Assembly (NCBI RefSeq): GCF_000764305.2
Contig: NW_025944679.1
Location: 149,807-213,806 of the forward strand
DNA: 64,000 nucleotides
Direction of reading: 5' to 3'
Origin: Hyalella azteca
Lineage: Eukaryota > Arthropoda > Malacostraca > Amphipoda > Hyalellidae
The notes beneath the pieces are model-generated. The model was not told where the DNA came from. It saw only the letters and a list, made by a program, of their open reading frames with translations, and searched no databases. Below are positions 47,901 through 55,638 of this stretch, piece after piece. The first letter of the stretch is position 1, and each line of letters opens with the position of its first letter. A program made the position numbers and the translations under genes.

Positions 47901-48796
47901 TCCAAAAATTTTGAACAATTTGAAACTTATATACCAATATATTTACCTTTTAAAATGATATTGTTAAGAAATCTAAACAAATTATTCGTTTACGATTCAT
48001 CAACGGAAGATTGAAACCGGTTAGATGAAAATTCATTCAGAATGACTTCACCGACAACAAATGAAAGATCGAACTTAAGCCATGATCGTCGACGATATTC
48101 TCTAAAATTCGGATGCATGTTCTAAATATTTTTGTGTAGTCATATTTTGTATCTGGAAAGAACTATCAGTTAATGGTCATCCCTGAAATTTCGATTCACA
48201 ACGTTAGCCAAGCCTTCATACTAGTATAAGTTCTTCACAGAAAGAGAAAAAAGACTTCGAGGCCGCGATGCGGCAGATGCTCCAGGATCTGGACGTCAAA
48301 GATGATTTGATCAAGACGCTCACCGCAAGATTGGACGCGTCAGAGAAAAAATATCTTCAACATCAGGAAGATGTTAATGCCGTAAAAGTAAGCGTTTTCT
48401 TTATTAGTCTTCGTAATCAACCAACTAATAGTAAAACTAAAGTTTTTACATTTGATGCATTTCTTTGAAATTTAAATATCATATTGGTAAAGTTTCTGTA
48501 TGTAATGATTTGATTCCAGAATACAGTATAACATCATTTAGTGGTGTCGGCTTTGAGTAGGGAATTTAGTCCTGTCTCCGATTCTTCACCACCTGCTGAT
48601 TTAACTATTTTCACAACCAGTTACGGGTTTTAAACTACAACTCGCAGCCCTAATCTATGCAATCTTAACCAATAGGCCACCCAGAGCTATTCTATATGGC
48701 AAAGTTTTTCTCTGTTCATCGTGCATGTTTTATCATATATTCTCATATCTTGTTCGTAACTAAATTATGTTTAATTACCCCCAGGCGGAAGAGTGA
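35929..48796 (+). CDS. N-terminally anchored coiled-coil protein, 13 exons (gene span)
   Basis: I assembled this gene by reading each GT-AG junction; all phases agree and give about 522 residues. Residues 1-10 are a short hydrophilic tail. Residues about 25-40 form a strongly hydrophobic segment (LKVSVLVVLLALLAS) with no charged residue after Lys26, best read as a single signal anchor. From about residue 50 to the end the sequence is Glu/Lys/Gln/Leu-rich with heptad spacing, typical of long coiled coil, with a few breaks such as a Gly-Ser-Ala stretch at the exon 7 start and a Cys-containing DACDCSD near residue 445. The layout recalls ER/Golgi type II coiled-coil proteins (kinectin, RRBP1 or golgin-like), but I match no family and give no symbol. 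An in-frame TAG lies 36 nt upstream of the ATG. The short first and last exons are the least certain parts. Confidence 0.75.
36015..36375. repeat. Degenerate ~20-bp array in intron 1 (CCAGATGATTGATCACCTAT)
   Basis: About 17 variants of GATGATTGATCACCTATCCA in the first intron of the coiled-coil gene. Units are 17-24 bp with many substitutions. No coding capacity. Confidence 0.85.
38394..38532 (+). CDS. Coiled-coil gene exon 2 (membrane anchor)
   Basis: The acceptor is TTTTGATCAG. Two bases complete Gly11, then the hydrophobic segment and the start of the coiled coil (SLKLEI) follow. It ends in phase 2 at ATTGT/GTTAGT. The frame stops 15 nt beyond this donor, so splicing is required. Confidence 0.75.
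38921..39008 (+). CDS. Coiled-coil gene exon 3
   Basis: The acceptor is AATTTTCCAG. The first base completes Val57, followed by 29 codons (QRELLDATTQKQ... ending ELNQLQ). The donor CAG/GTAACA is in phase 0. Confidence 0.85.
39584..39617 (+). pseudogene. Possible non-LTR reverse-transcriptase relic
   Basis: The frame reads SANYRPISVNS, close to the NYRPISL motif found near the start of reverse-transcriptase domains in LINEs. Stops follow shortly in the same frame and I see no further motif. It lies in intron 3 of the coiled-coil gene. Chance similarity is possible. Confidence 0.25.
40285..40440 (+). CDS. Coiled-coil gene exon 4
   Basis: 52 codons after the acceptor CTTTTTTCAG. Regular coiled coil (SKKLDLQRDLDRASQEAK...) ending KIQELE. 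The donor GAG/GTAAGT is consensus, phase 0. Confidence 0.9.
40796..40867 (+). CDS. Coiled-coil gene exon 5
   Basis: 24 codons (AAERIRKLEEEKGPQ...). The acceptor TTTATTTTCAG is good; the donor GAG/GTTTGA is weaker. Phase 0 on both sides. Confidence 0.82.
41451..41693 (+). CDS. Coiled-coil gene exon 6
   Basis: 81 codons, the longest exon. It is all heptad-like sequence starting SEKQQLLKKVSDLE and ending IKQLEDAKK. The acceptor TTTATTTCAG and donor AAG/GTAAGT are both consensus. Confidence 0.92.
42785..42920. repeat. 24-bp tandem repeat, about 5.5 copies
   Basis: Units of TGCAGTGTTGTAACATCCAA plus CTTT, in intron 6 of the coiled-coil gene, with a few substitutions in the outer copies. Related GTTGCAACGC/GTTACAACGC strings just upstream (42,719-42,760) suggest older units. 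Confidence 0.9.
45538..45651 (+). CDS. Coiled-coil gene exon 7
   Basis: 38 codons from SGASASLTLKK to EKEQLGSVKA. The base usage is noticeably GC-richer than the flanks. The 3' end is uncertain: GT dinucleotides at 45,643 (GTGAAA) and 45,652 (GTACGA) both keep phase 0 and differ by three residues. The first coincides with the start of a tandem repeat in the intron. Confidence 0.8.
45643..45925. repeat. ~120-bp tandem repeat beginning at the exon 7 donor
   Basis: GTGAAAGCTGTACGACGATT at 45,643 recurs as GTGAAAGCTGTATGACGA at 45,768 and GCGAAAGCTGTATGACGA at 45,887. Between them the body (CACGTTAGCCTATTC, TTCATATGATC, GTGTTAATAGAT, GACCAATTTCGAT) repeats. Units are 125 and 119 bp plus a partial third. 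The repeat boundary coincides with the predicted splice donor. Confidence 0.9.
46105..46239 (+). CDS. Coiled-coil gene exon 8
   Basis: 45 codons (VLEEKLVKVQKELEK... to QRDTLLAEKT). The acceptor is TCGTTGAAG, with a weak pyrimidine tract. The donor ACA/GTGAGT is good. Phase 0. Confidence 0.85.
46875..47003 (+). CDS. Coiled-coil gene exon 9
   Basis: 43 codons starting QLMEQLQQLAAAG with a Gly/Asp/Ser-rich linker (GQQPSDGGDC), then a helix-prone stretch. The donor ACT/GTAGAG is weak, but no other GT lies before the in-frame stop at 47,025. Confidence 0.78.
47300..47458 (+). CDS. Coiled-coil gene exon 10
   Basis: 53 codons (VMKSDMEHTVRYVVEDLDKK... to QKIQSMQ). The acceptor GGCACGCCAG lacks a long pyrimidine tract; the donor CAG/GTAAGA is good. 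Phase 0. Confidence 0.85.
47655..47798 (+). CDS. Coiled-coil gene exon 11
   Basis: 48 codons with four cysteines (EECK, EACNQ, DACDC) and a less heptad-like centre, ending VEQELSGYK. The acceptor is TTAAACAG and the donor AAG/GTGCGT. Phase 0. Confidence 0.85.
48241..48387 (+). CDS. Coiled-coil gene exon 12
   Basis: 49 codons (KEKKDFEAAMRQMLQDLD... to EDVNAVK). The acceptor TTCTTCACAG and donor AAA/GTAAGC are both good. Its helical pattern (DLDVKDDLIKTLTARLD) resembles exon 10 (DLDKKDQQINELTLKL), which suggests an internal repeat between these exons. Confidence 0.88.
48611..48692 (-). repeat. tRNA-derived SINE-like head in last intron
   Basis: On the minus strand, TGGCCTATTGGTTAAGA is a good tRNA D-arm/A box (start 48,679) and GTTTAAAACCC a decayed B box (end 48,625). 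The span of 55 nt equals the standard tRNA spacing. GGGCTGCGAGTTGTAG lies between them. The acceptor ends do not pair, so this is a SINE head, not a tRNA gene. Confidence 0.5.
48785..48796 (+). CDS. Coiled-coil gene exon 13 (terminal micro-coding part)
   Basis: After the acceptor ATTACCCCCAG the frame reads Ala-Glu-Glu-stop (GCG GAA GAG TGA). The exon then continues as 3' UTR to polyadenylation signals at 48,984 and 48,991. With only three codons this exon is the weakest part of the model. Without it, read-through of exon 12 would add an unrelated 27-residue tail. Confidence 0.5.
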   Translation, partial: AEE

Positions 48797-48983
48797 GATC
48801 TCGGGTCTCGTCAGTTTACAAACAGACCGACGGCGACAATGTAAACGGTTGATGACCTCTTATATCGCACATCTGTTGCCGACGAACGTCCAGTAATTTT
48901 GTCCATTCAATATCCATATTGAGTTGAATTGAGTGGAAGTGTAATTGAGTGGAATCCATTGAATTAACATTTTGATATTCGAA

Positions 48984-48996
48984 AATAAACAATAAA
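48984..48996 (+). terminator. Polyadenylation signals of the coiled-coil gene
   Basis: Two AATAAA hexamers (48,984-48,989 and 48,991-48,996) lie about 190 nt after the predicted stop. They would give a short 3' UTR. Confidence 0.55.
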
Positions 48997-48999
48997 TTT

Positions 49000-51900
49000 T
49001 TTGTGAAAAAGGAACTTTTTTCACATTCTAAAACTGAAGTCATGGTTTCGGCGCCTTTGTTCAACTGGGTAATGAACTGAAATTAATTAATTTACCAACC
49101 ACTGGGTGAGACGCTTCGCTTCACCATGCACTGATATCTAACTGAATCATGCGCAAGGATCTTCGCGGTTTACGTGTTGTCTTGGATCTTGGAGCTCCCT
49201 TGATAAGCCAAGCGATCCGATGGGAGTGAACGAGCCTACAGGTCGTGCAGAACCCTGCTTTGAGACTCGCCACCGGCTGCTTCATGATGACCACCGGCAC
49301 ACAAGGATAGGGTTCCTTCTCTTGCCGCTCACCTACATCTCGCTTGCTCGCAGTTCCTGGCTAGCGTGCTCCAGGCCAACCTTCTTGCTCGCTTGTGTCC
49401 GCCCCTCCTGGGGAAAGAGTCATTAAGGCAACCTGGCAGTCCCGTTACGGCTACCTCGTGGCCCTCGTATTGGTAGACGGCTTCCTACCAGCGGGTTCCC
49501 AAGATGAGACCAGGCAAATTTTCTGCCCGACAATCGCCTCCTCACATCGCGGAGATCGCCGAGAATTACAACGTCCAGGCCGTCACATCCCCCGTAGCCT
49601 CCGAGCAAGCCATGCTCCCCCCTACCCAGCGCCAAATGCGGTGGAGCTGAAAACGATGTGGTGAAACTCGCTCGAAACATGGGATGGAGAAGATGAAGCA
49701 CTGTGAAATATTTGTCTCGACCGTTGATAAAACGGGTATGTGTACGTATGACAGAACTCGCTGGAAGGAAACTCTAATAAGAATCACACATTCGGAAATG
49801 GATCAAAACAACGTTGAGAGCCGCGCGAAGACAACAAGGTAACTTTAAATGAAAGAATCGTAAAATGAAACCATGCAATAGAAGACAAGAGCTATTTCGT
49901 TGACAGGAATATAGTTGTTTCTATGAGAACGGCTACTAAGGAACATTTAGCTAGGAAAGCTATAACAGGCTCCGAAGTTAAGCTGATTGAGCTACACCCA
50001 ATATCTTAAGTAGTACGTGCTTTGGGTCGTTTTTGTAGTATTCCATTTTCTATTTATTTGATTTGATTTCACTTTTTCACCGAGTGAAATCTTCACGTGA
50101 GAGTAAGAAGAACCATCTTCGCAATTGCTTGACGGCATGAATTAGAGCAAATATTCTATCAAGTTTAAGGCATAATAATTGGAGACCTTGACATAAACTT
50201 TACTCGAAAGAAATTGATTATTACAAACTTGTGCTATCGCCCGATAGTGAAATTTTAAATTTTGACATAAATCGAAAAAATACGGGTATATAGACATATT
50301 ATAATCGTGCTGTGAACTATAATGGCCGTTCTGTACTGGCTTCTTTATTAACGAACGAGCTATAATAAAGTTTACTATTTTGTAAGGAATGGTCGTACAC
50401 AAAAATAAGGGTGTTAAAGCGCCAAATCAAGTAAATCTTGCCTGGAATGCAAACAACGGAATTTTCATTGCGTTCTCTCTTGCATGATGCGCAAGGGAGA
50501 TATCTGGAGCATTGTAACCTGAAAGCATTAATTGTGAAACATTTGATAAGCCAACTGCCACGCAAAATAAATCCTATCTAAAGGTAGCTCTAAGAGCATA
50601 CATGTACACTCGTTCAATTCATCGTATCAGAGGGACGAAAAGTGCAAACTGGGAAGAGAAAAAAAGGGCATGCCAAGCTGGGATCTAACCAGTTTTACGA
50701 GACACAGTTTTACGAGACACGAGTTAACACATGCCACTTTCATTTTATTATCTATGTTCCCATGCATACCGAAGGTATTCATCCTACTCTTTGTCACCGC
50801 ATCCACCTTTCTACCGGCCCATACAAACGCACGCACAAATACACTCTCCAATACTTGTTTCCATCAATGCCATCGTCATTCACTCACGTCGACAAGCTGA
50901 CATTCATTGCAAAGAGCATTTATGGGCTTCTCATGCACCACGCGCAGTTGCTTTCACACTTACATACAATACAACATTTACTCGTTTTACAGTTGCGTTC
51001 CTCCCGCTCACAAAATAAAGCCCTAACCTTTCATACTAGAAGAAGAAGAAGAATCATCATACTTATATTGGTACATCGGCAGCATTATCACTTTGTATAG
51101 TTGAAGGTGACGCGTCTTCCTTGAGGTACCTACCCACAACCGAGTCTTGGTTGAGGGTAGGTACCAAGGTCATGCTGCAAGCGCCACCTTTCAACGTCGA
51201 ACAAGCGCCGTCACCAGCGGCACCGAGAAATCATCTAAGCTGCCCGACGGTCACACCTACGGCTAGCTTCTCTCATCTCTGTGACGTCATCACTGCGCAT
51301 ACAGCGGCGGTAGCCGTTGCGCTACAGTGGTAAGGATACCCGTGGTGGTATTCTAGTAAGAAAACGTAGCAATGGACACGTCAACACCCCATTAGATTTT
51401 ATCTACGCATTCGTAGATACATTCGTGACAAAACAAGTCCTTTTATTTGTGCTCATAAGAGACTTGGAGACTCATAATCAACGCCAAACAGAAAGGCGCG
51501 CTTTAATGAGCAGCTTCCTAATGATCCGAAGAGATTCTACTGTATTTTGCCAGGAAATTCATTCAATTTAACATTTTTCCTTAAAAAATAAGTGAAACGG
51601 ATCTTTGAAACTGCAACAAATTATTTTAAATTAGTGATCCAGCCATAACCGTACCATAATTTTGCGCGTCACAAGGATACGTTGAGTCAACATCATCATA
51701 CGATTGATAGTCACGGGACAGAAACTTCAAAGAACACACGTTCTCCTCAGCAAATTGCTATATTATCCTACAGGATGGAACTAAAATATCCGCAATCAGC
51801 CAAAATAAATCAAAGTCACAAGAAAAATGTAATAAGTAAGACGTTAGTAAACTAAAGTCATAATAAGAAAATACAAGGATAAGACAATAAAATTGGAAAA

Positions 51901-54265
51901 TCATAATCTGGAAAATGATATGAAAGTATCGTTCACAGAAACCGACGAAACACATTAGTTCAGAAGCATGAATTAATTAGTTTATCTAAAAAAACTAAGT
52001 TAATGTGCTAACTGGAAAAGCAAAAACATGGAACAGCGTCCATATTAACTGGATAATATAAAAACCAGGCCGGAATTCTAGAGGAGTAATGAATTACTAA
52101 GTACAAATGGCATATAGGACACAATCAATCATAAACTGGAGAGATAACATCACAATCCCACAACCAATTACAGTCTGGAGTGGATGACATCACACCCAAT
52201 CACAGTCTAGAGATGGACAAGCATCCGCCCAAAAATGACCCAGCTTTTTGCGCTATCCTAGAATTCCAGCCTGTATAAAATTACTCTAGCAAAACAACGT
52301 AAGTAATACAAAATCGTCAATACCCATGAACATCCAATGAACTTGCGTTCACTCGTCAGCATATCGAGAGTGGCATCAGACTCTTCATCAGGAAGAATTT
52401 TGAGGAATATCAATGGTCCAATAGAAGCAAGAGACAACACATTAAACGCGAGCAAAATTACTAGATAAAAAATACTTTCCAGGCAATAGTCATGTAGCCT
52501 TTGGTATGAAAAATTTTTTCTAGTACGAAAAAAGTACACGAAATACAATGTAACTGCTGATGTGTAATCAGGTACTAGAAAACGAGATCCGAAGAAAGAC
52601 GAGAAACATAAGGGAAAAAATTAAAGGCTAAAGTTAAAAATTGTGTAGCGCTTGGTATATAAATGCATAAAAATACTAATTATCACAAAGGTTCATTGGA
52701 ATAGCGCGAAGCTTGTCTGAAACGACACAACCGCAGCTGAAGCCTTAATTTTGTTAATTAAAGAATAAACTAGGGAATAATAGAGACCATTAAAAATATT
52801 GCTTAACAAAATATGCTTATTAAAAATCATCTTCACCGGACGTTAACACTCACTACAACTGAAATATTACTTCTGTCCAAGTAAGTCTTAAAATTACGAG
52901 TTATTTTTATTAGTTAATTAAAAAATGTTACTTTATTTGCATCCAAATAAATATATTTTTTGGGAAAAGCATGGTGCCCTAAATGGAGGAGGCCCTGAAC
53001 GTCTTTGGCTAGCGATCATCATATAGTAGAGCAAAATTATTACATAGACACGAATATTTCACACCGTGGTATCAAGACACTAAGAATATTCATCGTTGCT
53101 TGTCATACATTATATAGCATAATAACGTCAAGAAAATCATACGAGGTTCGACAAAAAATATCACTGGGTAAGAGCATGGTGAGTAGGAAAAAAAATTTAC
53201 ATCTCGAAAGTCCAGGAAGCGAATCAGAATCAGATCTCAACAATGGAAATTCTTTTACCTTCCTCAGAACAAGAAAATACCAGAGCAAACTTTTATTATA
53301 TCCAGCCATTCCTAATGCACTAATAGATTTTACTAGCTTTCATTACCACAACGGTAACGTCACAAAAGTCACGTTTATACAAATACGCCATTATAACTCT
53401 CATAATAACTTCCTCTGAAAAACAGACCCGTTACGGCTGTTTACCTCACATCCAAAAAGCACGAGAGGAGCTTACCACAGAGTTAAGTATAAGCAGATTT
53501 GGTTCGTTTAACATCGGTCAGAGAGACAACATCTTTGGTCAGTATCTCGAATGGTTTTCAGTTCACTGTCAAGCAGTACAATTCTACTCTTGGACTGACA
53601 ACCATTACCTTTCACAAAACTGATTATAAATGAACCCCTTACATTGCATTGGATGTTCACGTATATTCATTCATACAGCTTATTATAAATAAATACCCTG
53701 TTTGGTTTGCATTTGGAATAAAAACCGGCGCAATACATGAGCAAGCTATAGAAACGATTTATATTTAAGACATTAAAACGATCTTTGCGTTTCACCCAAC
53801 ACAACCACTACCTTTCAGTTTACTAGCGAGGTCCATATATACTCGGTACACTAAAACAAACGAAGTCGTTGCGTCCAGGATTATGCATATGCATTCAGAA
53901 CAATGTTCTAAAACGGCTTAAAAGCAGGCAAGCGAGAAGACACGACTGCAGAACTAACTCAGATATCAATGGGTCGTTTAATAGGACAATATTGGAAAGT
54001 TTACACCATTCTTCTTCCTCTCATCCCCTTCATGATGATGAATCATAATTTGGAGTCTTTAGATTCAATGAGTCAGATCTTGCAGAGAATCAGATCAGAC
54101 TTATCTTCATTCTAATTTGGTACACGGTCAAGGAATAGCAGATCAAATGCATTTCATCAATGAATGCATCATCATTATTTGTTAGTTTCAGCAAATACAT
54201 CCATGAGTAATTTGATAGTGTAAGACAAAACAAGCACTTATTTTGGCACATAACGATGACGTTGG
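49000..54265. other. Region between convergent genes, no gene supported
   Basis: Frames here (for example 152 codons near 50,642 and 137 codons near 53,005) overlap others and show no domain. A minus-strand frame near 52,258-52,548 holds a hydrophobic stretch but no partner exon. 49,200-49,650 is GC-richer. A hairpin at 51,125 is listed separately. Two copies of AGTTTTACGAGACAC lie side by side near 50,690. Confidence 0.45.
51125..51165. repeat. Strong 17-bp hairpin
   Basis: GGTACCTACCCACAACC and GGTTGAGGGTAGGTACC are inverted with one mismatch, separated by the 7-nt loop GAGTCTT. No T-run follows. It may be a remnant of a small foldback element. Confidence 0.85.
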
Positions 54266-54271
54266 TTTATT
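54266..54271 (-). terminator. Candidate polyadenylation signal of DCAF12
   Basis: TTTATT on the plus strand is AATAAA on the minus strand, about 710 nt beyond the stop codon. An ATTAAA variant at 54,565-54,570 is closer and could be used instead. Confidence 0.35.
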
Positions 54272-54792
54272 GTCGTGCGTGCCTTTACCAAGTTATAAGT
54301 AACTTTGATGCGCTCGGACATTATAAATAGTACAAATATACGACAATAGTTCCGTGTAACATAAAAGTAAAAAAACAACCGTAAAATAATTTTTAAAAGC
54401 AGGTCGACGCAGGTCTGTCATAAATATTACATAAAACGGAAATTGAGGCGGCGCCTCTCATAAAAAATTGAGCTTTATACGTTGCAAGCAATGAGCGTAG
54501 CGTTACATTTTGTGGGTCACGCGTTAGGTATACAAAATTTGTAGCGAATATTATAGTATGAACTTTTAATAGCATTAAGTTACTCCTTAACCTACCAGAG
54601 ATATCACCAATGATCATCAGTCGATGCAAATAAAGGAATTCACCGACGCGTGAGAATAAAGCATCACTGAAAAATTATAGCCACGTGAGAATGAATCATC
54701 GGCGAACAATTATTGTCATATAAAAATGAGACGTCACACGTCACTAAGGATTTGAATGACGTTATTTGAAACATTGCTGAATATTTATGGTC

Positions 54793-54905
54793 ACTTCAAA
54801 TGAAAATTGGCAAAAGATTTCTGATCAGTTTCAAATGAAAATTGGCAAAAGATTTCTGGTCAGTTTCAAATGAAAATTAGCACAAGATTTCTTGTCACTT
54901 TCCAA
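54793..54905. repeat. ~35-bp tandem repeat in the DCAF12 3' UTR
   Basis: Three full units of TTTCAAATGAAAATTGGCAA followed by AAGATTTCTGGTC, and a partial fourth, lie 80-190 nt past the DCAF12 stop. In the wider 54,640-54,980 region, degenerate phrases built around CACTGAAAAATT and TGGTCA continue the pattern. Confidence 0.85.
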
Positions 54906-54981
54906 TGAATTATCACCAGAAATTTTGTGGTCATGCGAAAATGGAACGTCACTGAAAATTTTTGGCTACATGAAGGTTACA

Positions 54982-55638
54982 TCACCGAAGAATAGCGCAG
55001 AAGGCACCCTCGTTCATCAATGATATAGGCCCTCCTGCTACAAAGAACTGTCCCGTGTTGGGGTTGTAGCTCTGAGCATAAACAGCTTTGCTGTCCGTAG
55101 ACACCAAGTGCGCTCGATCTTCGGCGGCCGTGAGGAAGGTGCAAGATTCGAAAAATGTTATTTTTCGGCGGCTATAAACAGCAATGAATTCACTCTCGTC
55201 ACCACGGCATTGAGCGTCGAGTTGTTCATAGTGCTGTTCCACCTCTTTGGTGACATAATTACGACCAAGCTTCTTCTGCAAAGAGTTCGTGATCGTGAAA
55301 AACGTTTCTTCAAGTGGCCGGTCAAAAACATCTATTTTGTTTATTCGTAAACACAATTCTGGATCGCAAAGGTGATCAGAGAACTGTTCGCCTTCCATGG
55401 CAGGGACGTAACTGAACACAGTTCTCCTAGGATCTACATGTCCTAGAAGTCTTTGGTCGCGCTCAGGATGTTGGGAGCGAGGAAATAAGTATCTGGTGCG
55501 GTAATACGCCATCTTGCCGCTCCAAAACTCACTGAGATCAACGAAGAGGAGCTGACCAGCACCAGTCCCAATACTGAGAGTTTGGTCATGGAAAGCAAGA
55601 GATCGAATGTAGAGGTTATCAGCCGTCGGAAGTTCCAC
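54982..55638 (-). CDS. DCAF12: DCAF12 last exon
   Basis: 218 codons plus stop, after the acceptor TTCTTTCCCAG. It starts VELPTADNLYIRSLAFHD. After QLLFVDLSEFW there is a long insertion (to about SCTF) not present in the human protein. The family C-terminus then returns (AQSYNPNTGQFFVAGGP). The human YDIR at the DxR-like position reads VDLS here. Confidence 0.9.
   Translation of the reverse strand: MELPTADNLYIRSLAFHDQTLSIGTGAGQLLFVDLSEFWSGKMAYYRTRYLFPRSQHPERDQRLLGHVDPRRTVFSYVPAMEGEQFSDHLCDPELCLRINKIDVFDRPLEETFFTITNSLQKKLGRNYVTKEVEQHYEQLDAQCRGDESEFIAVYSRRKITFFESCTFLTAAEDRAHLVSTDSKAVYAQSYNPNTGQFFVAGGPISLMNEGAFCAILR

Noticed and set aside
50642..51100. 152-codon plus-strand frame
   Set aside because: Three overlapping frames in the same region and a low-complexity Arg run at the end. 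No motif.
52258..52548. 96-codon minus-strand frame with a hydrophobic stretch
   Set aside because: No homology recognised, no partner exons or clear splice sites, AT-rich context. Hydrophobic runs are common in T-rich antisense DNA.
53005..53418. 137-codon plus-strand frame
   Set aside because: No recognisable domain, mixed composition, and an overlapping frame on the other strand. Treated as chance.
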